Source: Cyclaneusma minus (Eukaryota; Ascomycota; Leotiomycetes; Marthamycetales; Marthamycetaceae). Taken from it: 64,000 bases of DNA. Positions 43,942 to 54,110 of this stretch are shown here, piece after piece. The DNA is taken from assembly GCA_037179335.1 (NCBI GenBank), contig JAKZHN010000008.1:372001-436000 (forward strand), given 5' to 3'. The number at the start of each line of letters is the position of its first letter. The stretch's first letter is position 1. The notes below the pieces were generated by a model that made no database searches, was not told where the DNA came from, and saw only the letters and a list, made by a program, of their open reading frames with translations. A program made the translations under genes and the position numbers.

Positions 43942-44726
43942 ACGTCTCGCAACCTAACCTCCATTCGCGTCCTCGCCTTCGACTGTTACGGCACGCACGC
44001 TCATCGACTGGCAACGCGCCATTTACAACTCCCTCCTCAATGAGTCCTCACCCCCCACACTTCGCACAGCGATCCCTCCTCTCCCTCACCCGCCCCCTCC
44101 CCTTCCCCCATCATCGCCAGCTCCAACGCCCACGAAGCCCGTCTGCAATCCGAGGCTCCTAGGCTCCTAGCTACCCCTACCCCTCCATCCTCCGCCCATG
44201 CTTCCAAGCCATGGCCAAAGACTACAACTCCAAGCCAGCTCTAAGCGACGACGACGCGATAGTCTTTGCGAAATCGGTGGGCCGCTGGCCTGCGTTTCCT
44301 GCCACGGTCGCTGCCCTGATTTTTTTGGGGAAGTACTACAAAGTCGTGATTCTGTCGAATGTCGACAATGCCTCTTTTGCCAAAACCAATGCAGGGCCGT
44401 AGGAGGGTTTCGAATTTGACGCCGTCTTCGCAGCTGGAGATATCGGTTCCTGCAAACCCGATATTCGAAATTATGAATACTTGGTGAATAAGTGTGAACA
44501 GAAGTGGGGAATTAAGAAGGAGGAGATTTGTGTTACGGCGCAGAGTTTGAGACATGATCATTTGGGGGCGATAGAGGTGGGCTTGGGGAAGGGGGTTTGG
44601 ATTGATAGGCTGAAAGCGGGAGAGCCGGTGTGGGAGGGGAAGAGGGTGGAGGTTGGGGGGAGGTGGGGGACTTTGGGGGAGTTTGCGGATGCTGTCGAGG
44701 AGGCTTTTGGGAGGAAGGAGGAGTGA
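43942..44726 (+). pseudogene. Haloacid dehalogenase-type (HAD) hydrolase pseudogene
   Basis: The remains of a HAD type II protein are clear: LTSIRVLAFDCYGT (motif I with its two Asp, the second displaced), KYYKVVILSNVDN (motif II), FDAVFAAGDIGSCKPD (motif III) and LRHDHLGAIEVGL near the end. Lesions: the codon where the start should be is ACG (43942-43944, context GCCACGTCT); GCAC is duplicated just after motif I (gcacgcac, about 43991), shifting the frame; GGCTCCTA is duplicated as an 8-base tandem (about 44154-44169), shifting it again; and a TAG stops the frame at 44400-44402. Deleting one copy of either duplication restores a sensible frame. At least one more shift lies between 44040 and 44110. 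Confidence 0.85.
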
Positions 44727-45268
44727 GGTTGGAGTTGTGCTGGGAGCTGGAGTAGACACTCGGTCAGTAATTGGAGATTATCAGGGCGAGAATCAGTCAG
44801 TGACACAGAAATGAAGACTTGTAATTTTGTGTCGATAGCTGAATGGTAGTGGTGTGAGTGCTTAGCGTGAGCAGAAAACTCGTCGGCTCTTCTTGCTCAT
44901 CGGCATGCCCAGACATCCCATGCCGTTTCCTTCGCAACCTCTACGCTGAACACTCCATCATTTCAATACTAGTGCCCTGTCGATGAGCTAAGACACCCCG
45001 ACTTTTCCCAAACATCATGGGATTCTCACGAATCGAAAATCAATAAATCAATCATGTGAGAGCTTTTGCAATGTTTCTTTTGCTGCCCTTGACTCTATAC
45101 TCTTCTCACTTCTGAGACAACAAGGCGTCCGGACGTATGTGTGATTTCGGATTCCTTGGAAAGCTGCTGATTCGGACCCCCGTTCTATGATATCCTTGGT
45201 GTGATTGGTGTGAGTTAGACGATTGCAGCTGCGAGAACCACGATATCTCGCAACAAAGGGATGCTGGT
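44727..45268. other. Spacer between the HAD pseudogene and the SMP-30-like gene
   Basis: Convergent 3' flanks; nothing else seen. Confidence 0.4.
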
Positions 45269-46457
45269 TTATCCGTCATACTCATTTTCCAACCTGCCTG
45301 TGTAGTGGAGCATCTTGTGTATAAACACATGTCCTCCCCTGTCACCAGGAGTGGTGTTAAAGAACAATTGCTCCCGGGCGCTCGTCACGAACAAGGTTCT
45401 TGTGTATTTTCCTCCCCAGGTGAGACTTGTAACGTGTGCGGCTGGGAAGAGTACCTCTTTGATACACTTGCCTAGTCGATTGTAGACGGCTACGGTGCCG
45501 GTTCGCCACATTGCTATCCAGAGGTTGCCGTAGATACTGTGTATGGCGTCAGATTTCGATTGCTGTTAGTGGGGGTTGGAGTGGATGGGAAGAGCGCAAT
45601 AGGAGCCAGGGGATTAGAAGTAGGTAGTGATTAACTTACTCCATGGCCATCCCATGAGGCTCAGCCAACGGGCCACGATTGTGCTTGATGAAGATGCGCT
45701 TCTCCGAGATCTCCCCCTGCTCAAGATCATAGTCGTACGCCCAAGTGATCTGAGCCTTCGAGTCATTGAAATACACTGACGCACCGCGTCAGCATCTCCA
45801 TCCAACAGCTCCTCTCAAGTTGAAGAACATGGCCTCTATCTCCAACCTCGCTCCAGTATGGCAGCCATAACGACCATTAGGAGATAGTAACTTACTGGTT
45901 TTGCCATCCGGACTCCAGTCCATCCCACTCCCACAAATAAACCCATCATCCATCTCCCTCAACTCCCTTTTCGCATACCTCCAAAGCCTTCCCTTCGGCT
46001 TCCCATAACTCTCCGGCAGCTTGCCAGGTGGAAACGCCATAGCCTTCAAATCCGCCTCGCCAACCCAAAACCTTCCTTTCTCATCGACGCTTGCATCATT
46101 CATGCGCTTCTCGCCCTGCAAGCTCTCCTCATCGCTGATAATCTGCTCCAAGACCTGCCAACAACTTGTGTCGGAATTTGGATCATATTTTGCGATGCCC
46201 TTAAAATAGGCAGCGATGTAGCTGCCTGGTTGGTTTTTGCGGAAGCGGATTGTAGTGACCCTAAGCGGAAGGGCCATGTGTATGGGTTTGAGCTCATTGT
46301 CTGGCTTGTCTGGGGAGTAAAAGGGGTAGATGTGGATGGAAGGGAGAGTGGGGCAGATGTCGACGTAGTGGAGGGCGTCGCTTTCATGGTCGTAGAGGGG
46401 TGATCTGCCGAAGGAAGTGCCGGCGGGTGGGGGAATGTATGGTATTTGAGGTGGCAT
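45269..46457 (-). CDS. SMP-30/gluconolactonase/LRE-like beta-propeller protein
   Basis: Three exons on the minus strand: 46457-45896, 45775-45640 and 45536-45269; 321 residues. Introns are 120 and 103 bases. The six-bladed propeller of this family is shown by GRSPLYDHESDALHYVDI, the metal-ligand strings RMNDASVDEKGRFWVGE and CGSGMDWSPDGKTMYFNDSK, then GPLAEPHGMAM and NLWIAMWRTGTVAVY. The Glu, Asn and Asp that hold the divalent metal in regucalcin-type enzymes appear in the expected order. Likely activity is hydrolysis of a sugar lactone, but the substrate cannot be read from the sequence. There is no signal peptide, so it is probably cytosolic. The ATG at 46457 is used because the longer open frame has no ATG. 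Confidence 0.85.
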
Positions 46458-47684
46458 TGTGGATTCCAGCAGCAGGGAACTCAGGACAAGGATGTTTGCA
46501 TGAGATATTTGCACAAAGAGATGTTGTTTTGGTGTTGTTGAGATGCGTGTTCATGCAAGATGAGACATCTTGGGGTTGGGTGAAAGAGAAGGAGCAAAGA
46601 CGGGACCTACTACCTCGCAACAACATGCAAGAGTGGTCGGAAGATGCTTCCTTCCTTGCAAGCAGATCCTTCTTGCATGATTGCATCCTTTGATTGTAGA
46701 ACAACCGATTCTGGACTCTGACGATGTGTAATGATGAATGATGAAATGTAGGACTTGACACTTGACACGCTCGCGGTTGATGTCCAGTTGACAGAGTCAT
46801 TGATCAATGTCGGATTCACTGGTAGGGTGGCGGGGGAATGCTAGCACTCAGTGGGTGTCGAATTGGCCATGTCTGGAGATGGAGCTGGAAGAGCTGGAGG
46901 CTATTCCCAATGTTCCTGCCCGAGGCAGCCGCCACTAACGTCCCAAAAATCGACCAACTGACAAGCAACGACAGCTAACAGGGAAATTGGATTTGGAAAA
47001 AGATATAACGTAAAGTAAATCGATTCAGAGCGCATATCAAATAAGCAGAAAGCACAAGGCAGAAATAAGCAAGTGGGAGGAAAGAAACATGAACCACACT
47101 TCCAGAAATCGAAACGGCTCCAGCTCGCGTAAAGCACCATGAGTTATGACGCGCACAAAAGGGGGCTATTTTCTTAGTGAGAACACCACCAGGCTGAAGT
47201 GATTTGCTCAAAACAGCCGGGTCCCGAAGGACAGAATTGATTATTCCAATTCAGTACATATACCACTCCTCGTTCCTACACCGTCAGTGCACTCTCCACA
47301 CAGGCTGCCTACCCACACCACACCATTAATTGGAGCTGCCTCTAAACTTTGCATTGAACTGAAAGGTTCTAATAGATTGTACAGCTTTTTACTACTACTA
47401 GAGGTGGTGTGGAGCTAGGCCATCGGGGGCCTTCCGGAGTTTAAAGTATATGTACATGTACGTTATCGCGCTTTGATCACAACGCACCTTCAGTCGCGGC
47501 ACTTGTTTATTGGGGAGCCAGAGCCTCCGAACTGAATTGACCCTCTCTTCGAATTCTTCCCTCCTCACGCCCGGCTGACTCTACACCTCAATCCGGGAAC
47601 CTCGTCAAAAGCCACCCAGCCGCCGCCCGTCACTGGTCTCCTCGCCCGTCAATTGCAATCCACGGACCGCCAGCACTCTCCACC
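46458..47684. other. Divergent promoter region, SMP-30-like gene and F-box gene
   Basis: 1.2 kb with no supported gene. The final ~160 bases are C-rich on the plus strand, a likely leader of the F-box gene. Confidence 0.4.
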
Positions 47685-49148
47685 ATGTGCATCAATTGTT
47701 GGAGAGAGGAGAACCGGGAGGCTCTGGTCCACCGGAAGCCCTACGATAAAGCCAGCCCCGCCGTACTCCTCGACAAGTTGACCTTCCGCTCCGATTTCCA
47801 TACCATGGGCATGATCAAGGCCTCCTGGGAGCCTCTATACAACCACAAGACCGCCATGGCCAAGATTGTTCCATCGAGACGTTCCCAATTACGCCGCAGT
47901 CGCAGAGCCCGCATTTCAGGGAGCGACGCCGAAGCCGAAAGCAGCACCCAGTCCGCCGTTGTCAATTCCAAAGACATCCCGATCGGAGAATGTAACTTCT
48001 TCGACGAGCTCTCTACCGAATTGGTCCAGATGATCTTCGACTACACTGATGTAGCCACCCTGACGAAGCTCCGCCGAGTCAACCGATACATGCGTTACCA
48101 CGTCGACAGCTACGGCCCGTACCCCATCGTTATTAAGAACGCACCATCCTTGCTGCGTGCCCTAAAGATGACCAAGATCATCACGTCCCAATCCATTTCG
48201 GCCGTTTACCATGCTCTGATCTCGACCCGCTGCGAGGTCTGCAACAACTTCGGTCCCTTCCTCTTTCTCCCCACCTCCTCGCGCTGCTGTGCCGCCTGTC
48301 TCTATGAAGCTCCCGAGTTCCAGGTCTGCCCAATGGAACCCGCCCGCCAGCGCTTCGCCCTCACTGCACGCCAAGTCAAATCTCTTCCCGGTCTCTGCGT
48401 CATCCCTGCCACCTACAGCATGGACCGTGTCAAATACGGCAAAAATCGCGTCGTTTTTAGCATCGCCCAAGCCCGTGCCCTCGCCATCAAAATTTGGGGC
48501 AGCGAGGCGAACATGAAGAAGGCCGTTGTTGACCAGGAGAAGCAGCGCTGGCAAGACTATATCAAGAAGCGAGACCAGTACCTGGACGCCATGAAGAGGC
48601 CGTACCGTAGCAGATCGCTCAGAGAGCCGCGTCCTCCCAAGAAGTTTGAGGAAATTCCAACGATAGCTAGAGAGTCGTATCATTGTGTTGCACACCTCCC
48701 TTTTCCCGCACTGAATCTCAAGACTGGTGAGCTGGAAGATGGAATCTGGTGCCGCGGCTGTGCATACAACACCCTACGCTGGGAACGCGGCGAATACGAC
48801 ATTCCTGGGGAAGATGACGAAGACCCAGAAGTGCAGGCCGAGGCCCGACGCAAGTGGTGCAAAGAAAGCAACGAGAATGAATCGCGAGCCTACCTCAGGA
48901 GCGAGTGGTTGGAGCACGCCAAGAACTGCGAAGGCAGCAAAGCGCTGTGGAAGAGCGAGGACTTGGGTGTCCCGTGGGAGTTGCTGGAGAGGGAGCTGTA
49001 CGATCAGTGGGATGAAGAGGACTGGATCGACGGAATGCAGGGGGACGATGATGACAGTGACAGTGATAGCGACGATGAGGACATTATGCAGCCTGCTGCT
49101 TTTTTGGCTCATATGGCTATGACTATCGGTATGGAGATGGCTGCCTAA
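47685..49148 (+). CDS. F-box protein
   Basis: 487 residues, no intron, ATG in context CACCATG. An F-box lies at about 104-140 (CNFFDELSTELVQMIFDYTDVATLTKLRRVNRYMRYHV), the Skp1-binding module of SCF ubiquitin ligases. It is followed by a possible zinc-binding Cys set (C183, C186, C201, C202, C205), then a long basic helix (KKAVVDQEKQRWQDYIKKRDQY) and a strongly acidic tail (DDDDSDSDSDDED) before the last ~25 hydrophobic residues. A Cys pair also sits near WCRGCAYN. The leading 70 residues are basic. It would act as a substrate receptor; the substrate is unknown. This F-box plus Cys layout is common in filamentous fungi, where such genes are numerous. Confidence 0.85.
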   Translation: MCINCWREENREALVHRKPYDKASPAVLLDKLTFRSDFHTMGMIKASWEPLYNHKTAMAKIVPSRRSQLRRSRRARISGSDAEAESSTQSAVVNSKDIPIGECNFFDELSTELVQMIFDYTDVATLTKLRRVNRYMRYHVDSYGPYPIVIKNAPSLLRALKMTKIITSQSISAVYHALISTRCEVCNNFGPFLFLPTSSRCCAACLYEAPEFQVCPMEPARQRFALTARQVKSLPGLCVIPATYSMDRVKYGKNRVVFSIAQARALAIKIWGSEANMKKAVVDQEKQRWQDYIKKRDQYLDAMKRPYRSRSLREPRPPKKFEEIPTIARESYHCVAHLPFPALNLKTGELEDGIWCRGCAYNTLRWERGEYDIPGEDDEDPEVQAEARRKWCKESNENESRAYLRSEWLEHAKNCEGSKALWKSEDLGVPWELLERELYDQWDEEDWIDGMQGDDDDSDSDSDDEDIMQPAAFLAHMAMTIGMEMAA

Positions 49149-49181
49149 GCGCTCTCCAGTCAAAGCCAAACTCCGTCGGAT

Positions 49182-49335
49182 CTTCCATGCTTCGAATGGT
49201 CCTCCTGCTTTGCACATCGGCAACGATTTATATGGAAGGTCCAATAGATGCAGAGATCTCCTGAGGAGGGCGAATACCACAACGACGACCAGATCGACAA
49301 CCAGGAGCTTTGTTTTGGAAGACTGCTGTCTCTCT
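49182..49335 (+). pseudogene. Fragment of an SRR1-like gene (3' part)
   Basis: Conceptual translation gives FHASNGPPALHIGND and, one frame over, SPEEGEYHNDDQIDN. These match FHAPNGPPALHIGND and PPEEGEYHNNTKVDV of the SRR1-like gene at 57206-58467. It starts ~35 bases after the F-box stop, on the same strand, is broken by a frameshift, and has no upstream SRR1 sequence. Confidence 0.75.
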
Positions 49336-49528
49336 TGTTGCTGCAGGGCGAAAAAAGAAGAGAAACAGTAGATATTGCTATGCTGCATTTTACGAAGGCC
49401 TCAATTGAGGTACCAGCAGGTTTTATCCTCAGCAAGACGTCCTCAAGCTACAAAAGCACGAGGGCCCCATGGATCAAAGTCGAAATCATGCTTTCGACGA
49501 GAGTATGAGGGTTGTCCAAGAACCTTCA

Positions 49529-49574
49529 TTGCCCCGAACGCTCCACCAGCATTGCACATCGGCAACGATGTCAT
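49529..49574 (+). pseudogene. Second, shorter SRR1-like fragment
   Basis: APNAPPALHIGNDV in one frame, the same segment as in the fragment 350 bases upstream and in the intact gene. Only ~45 bases are recognisable. Confidence 0.6.
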
Positions 49575-52201
49575 GATGTACGAGGAAAATCTCGTCTCAA
49601 ATTATGTCCTTTAACGGATATTCCTTATTAGCTACTAGTTTGTTATTCGATCCTTAGATCATAGTAGTTAGTAGTACTTAGATCATAGCAGCAGATTCTT
49701 AGCTAGTCTTGCCAAAATCAAGCATCAAACTTCTACGTCCTTCAAGCTTGTCAGGGAAAACATGGGTTGGTGATGTGTGTTTAATGTCTTTTCGCATTGT
49801 AAAATGGAAATATGAAGGCTGGATGTTGAGACATCCCAGTAACATGGTTTCGAGGTACTTGTTCGTCCTTTATAATATTAATCGCTACATTCACAACTGA
49901 TCCCTTGGCTATAGCTGTGGCCTCGTCGCAACGATCCGTCGGAACACCCAGCTGTATCTCGATCCAACAGCCAACTCCGGGTATTTAACACTAGCCGTCC
50001 CTCTTTCCCCCTTTTCCACATCCTTTTTTCGTCTCAGCTCCGGGAAGATTCCTGACCAGCCAAAAACCCGTGCAACCAAGCTGGATTTAACCATCCCCCA
50101 ATTTCCGACCCCGATACCGCTATTCTGGGTAGGCCTAATTTTTAAATGCTTTGTTAACCCATTATAATAAACCCGTTTTGTAAAACTTTTTTGGAATATA
50201 TTAACAAGGTTTTTTGCTATATTAAACAGCTAAATTATTTTATATGCTTTAATTATAATAAAATAAAATAAAAATTATATTACATTAATAATACCAATGG
50301 TTTAATCGCCGTGAATTTCGACCCTTTTATACCCGAGAATTCAGCAACTGGAGCAAGTGGCCAAAACAATGCACCAGGCTCGACAACACGGAGTTTATAA
50401 AAACCTCGTCAACCATATTGGCATTCACACGGGCGATGCTAAACGATATCGACGAGCTTAAAAGTGCTAAAGAAGGTTTACAAAAGAGGGGTTGCGATCA
50501 ACACCACCTCCGTTACCCTTGCGCTAAAGCGCCCTTACGGGCTTGACTGTTTTTTACAGTTATAAATCTCTCTCGAGTCTACCGGTGTCCATAGTGTCCA
50601 TTCTGTCCACAGTCCAGCGAATAGATATTTCATAGGGAATGGACTTTTGTTCAAATTTGCTAATTTATATTAGACTCGTCGAATTACAAAGTGAAACAGA
50701 ATATTTATATTGGCTGTACTATCGTGACAACTTTGTACTGCTTCGGAAATTGGGAATTCCAGCTGCTTTATCCATAGTAGTTGTAATATTATGGTAATCT
50801 TGAAACTCGAGATTCAAAGGACAGGAGCAGCTCTTGGGGATTTTGGCGAAAGGGAAGAAGAATATTGCAGATATTGCTAGCAGTATTTGGTCTTGTAGAT
50901 ATCGCAGGTAATTCCTCTGATCAAGTGAATGGTTACGAGCATGCCGTTGATATCAATCCCAGAATCCAGAAACCTACCTACGCTGCTTCCTATAAAGTTC
51001 ATTATCCAACTACCTAGTTGCTTGCTTGTCAGAGCCATCAGCATAACTCGGCCATCTCCAAATAAGTTATGTTTGTCCCTTTCGGCTCATCAACCAGACA
51101 CTTAGAGGCAAAGCTATTCGGAGACAAAGGTGCTGCCAAACTTTGGCTATCCCTAAACCACGAGTCTCCAGCTGGCAGCCCTTCTCTCACAGCCCTCCAG
51201 TCTTTTCCTCCAGCTTTGTTTGTTTCTCCCTCAGTATTCTAGATCAATCCCAGGCGATTGATGAGGTCCTCAAGCTCGATGCAAAGAACTAACAAAAATA
51301 ATGAAAGAAACTTCCAAAAGGCAAAAAGCATCCTGAATTTGGCATTCCACGTTTAAGTAGCGAAGTCGCGCTTAAGTCCATGATTTCGCGAGGGATTGAT
51401 CAAAATGCCGCTTCACCACTACTTAGTCTATTGTTTGAGGTCCCCGCGGAGGAGAATCGAGCGCAGCGAGCCACCGGGGTCTGGGGGTTGGCCCCCAGGA
51501 ACGCATGGTATCAAGAATACAAGTCCAGCCATCGGGGATCTGCAGCTGCTCAATACTCGAATAAATCTTGCCAGCACCCAGCCAGGGCTCGTCACACTGA
51601 CATAATCACACCGACAACATCACATCAACATAACGGTACTCATAGACAAGAGGGAAGCACAAGTATGTATCAGCAGCGACCTCTGATTTTGAAAAATCTA
51701 CGAAAGCAATCCTATGCTACAAGTCCCTTCCTTGACCTCTCTCCACCCAGCTTCTCTCCCTCTCTCTCTTTCTCTCGAGAAGATCGCTAGCTGAGGCATC
51801 TTGACTCCCTCCACGATCCACCCTCAACCCCCAGCTATAGAAGCCAGGGGTCCGAACGCAGCAGTCGAGAGGCAACGCACCCAACCACCAACCATATCCT
51901 CGAAGAAAGAAAGTAAATCAAGCAAGGCAACTGGGAAGAATCCGAGATCACGAAGGAACGGAACGTCGCAGTTTTACTATCCTTCGCAGCACCAAACGGC
52001 CCAGCGAATCCGAAATGAGAAACACATGTGCAGCGTGAAAGGAACGAAATGCAAAGAAAGCCATGCGCGCTACCCATCATCAATCGCCATATTTTCGTGA
52101 ATTGCAAGTTGATACCGATTGAAAGGAGTTTTTTGCTTTTGTTATCTGGAGGCTGAGAACGAGACTGCAGATGCCAGATGGGAAGACGTGGGACACGGTG
52201 C
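49575..52201. other. 2.6-kb gene-poor interval with an AT-rich relic
   Basis: From about 50130 to 50300 the sequence is very AT-rich (long TTTTA/TAATA runs), as after repeat-induced point mutation. Near 51450-51510 a GC-rich string with a GGGGGTTGGCCCCC hairpin resembles repeat-element debris. A hairpin GCGCTAAAGCGC lies near 50520. No gene was recognised; the last few hundred bases are the 3' flank of HEX1. Confidence 0.4.
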
Positions 52202-54110
52202 TTAGAGGCGGGAGCCGTGGATGACCTTCATGTCGACGACGAGCTCGCGGCCGTGGTCGGTGATCACGAGGACGCGAACGGAGCCGCGGCCGGTGTCGAA
52301 GGCTTCGGTGAGGCGTTGCCAGAGGTTGGATTGGTCGATGACGGGCAGGGAGTGCTTGACATCGCCGGTCTCGGTCATGGCAACAACTAAGAAAGCTTGT
52401 TAGTCTTGTCGCGGTAACATAGAGGTGAAGAGAGTTGAAGGTTAGCTTACCATTTCCGTCCGCGAGGTCAAGGACACGGTATTGCTTGAAGATGGGGGCG
52501 AGCATGGTCTGCACGTAGACAGAGGGGGATGGGTTGGACATGAAGGAAGACTCCTCGTTCAACTGCTTGGTGAAGAGGTCAACACCCAAGTAGCGGTGCT
52601 GGCCAGTGGCAGAGGAAGTGGAGATCTTGATGACTTGGCAAGGACGACCCTGGAGGATCAAGAGGTCACCCATGCGGATGTGGTGGCAGGGCACGGTGAC
52701 CGTGTTGGGGACGGAGGTTGAGTCAGCCATGGCTTCGGTAGTTTCTACTGAAGATGAAGCAGAAGAAGCTGGGGGAGGAGCTCGGGCTGAGTAGGTGGCA
52801 GCTGACGGAGCTGGAGCTGAGTGGACTGAGTGAGAAGTGTGAACTGAGTGAGTAGGAGCGTCGTGGGAAACCTTGCGACGTTCGAAACCACGTTCAGTGA
52901 CTTTGATATCAACGTCTTCTTCCTCGTGACGGTGGCGGTGGGAGCTTCCGTGGATAGGGTGAGCGATGCGGTTGGCGATCTTGTGCAGCCCGTGTCTTAG
53001 GCTGTGGTAGTGTCCTATAAGGCGTCAGTCAGTACATGTATGAAGGTCAGTCGTTTGCATGTGAGTGGGGCAAGACATACCGTCCTCGTCGTAATATCCC
53101 ATAGAAGATTTCCGAGTAGTGTTGGGAGCGTCGTAGGTCTGTTCCTCGACGCGGATTTGCTCTTGGTAAGCTGGCTGGTAGCGAGTTCGGTATTGACGTT
53201 CAGCAATATCAATCTCAGTCTCGTAGCTCTTGCGCGCTGGACGAGAAGCTTCAAGCTTGATATCGGAGTATTGGCGGTGGTTAGCGTCTAGGTTAACGTC
53301 GCTGTATTGACGGCGAGGAGCTTCGAGCTTGACGTCGGTGTATTGACGACGTTGGTTAGGTGGGTCTACGTTGAGTTCCTGGTGACGTTGACGGCGAGGA
53401 AGCTCAAAGTCAACTTCGGTCCTTGAGTACTGGGTTTGAGGTCTGAGGGATGGAAGTGTTAGCAAGCGGTGAGATGCAGGAAAGCAGACACGTCAATCGC
53501 GGGTTGTTATGTCAACAACGGGATCGGACCATGGGTTCAGATCATCCCCCGGCCAATCCACTGATCCGGGGTGGGAATCTTCCGATTTGATGTACCCTGG
53601 TTCGGAGATCCACTTGGATGTGCCGAGCGCGGAGCAAACGGAGCTGAATTGGGGGTCTGTGTTGTTGTGGTTGAGGAGGCTGGGAGGGGGAGCGTGGGCA
53701 GCTCTCAGAAGTGGAAGCTCTCGGAGCTGTCGTTCTTGAAGCTGCCGTGATAGAATCAATTGACGAGAAAGAGAGCTCCAAACTGACCTGTGTTGCTGCT
53801 GTTCGCGGTGGATGTGAATCTCCTCGGTGCGGCTGCTCGGACGGCGGTATCGATCCTCTTCTCTGGAGACGCGAACCTCTTCCTCCGAGTAGTGCTGCTC
53901 TTGTCGGCGGGGAGGGAGGTTCTCGACGTCTTCCTCAAACTCAAGGTGCGAATAGCGATCTTCCCGTCCGACGCGCTCGTGCCTTTGGGGAAGCTTGACC
54001 TCGGCCTCGATGATCGTCTCGGTGGTAGTGGTGGTGGTGTTGCCCTGGGCCTTGCGGTAGGCCGAGGGGAAGAAGCTGAAGGGGACGGGGACTCGGGCGT
54101 CAAAGTCCAG
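52202..54110 (-). CDS. HEX1: Woronin-body major protein HEX1, with a possible N-terminally extended isoform
   Basis: Core protein: the ATG at 53102 (MGYYDEDG) through exons 53102-53081, 53014-52451 and 52386-52202 gives 256 residues. The C-terminal ~160 match HEX1: PCHHIRMGDLLILQGRPCQV, TGQHRYLGVDLFTKQL, FKQYRVLDL, VVAMTETGDVK, LPVIDQSNLW and GRGSVRVLV, ending HGSRL, where SRL is the peroxisomal PTS1 signal. HEX1 descends from eIF5A, self-assembles into the crystalline Woronin-body core and plugs septal pores after wounding. Upstream, exon 53442-53081 and exon 54110-53788 (intron 53443-53787, GTCAGT..CAG) continue the same frame for 221 more codons of charged, repeat-like sequence. No ATG exists there, so the longer form would need a non-AUG start; a CTG at 54110-54108 in context AATCTGG is a candidate. 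Another ATG (MADSTS) lies in the third exon. Confidence 0.9.

Noticed and set aside
51440..51520. GC-rich string with GGGGGTTGGCCCCC as a possible structured RNA
   Set aside because: Only one short hairpin is visible; it looks more like debris of a repeat element, and I cannot name the element.
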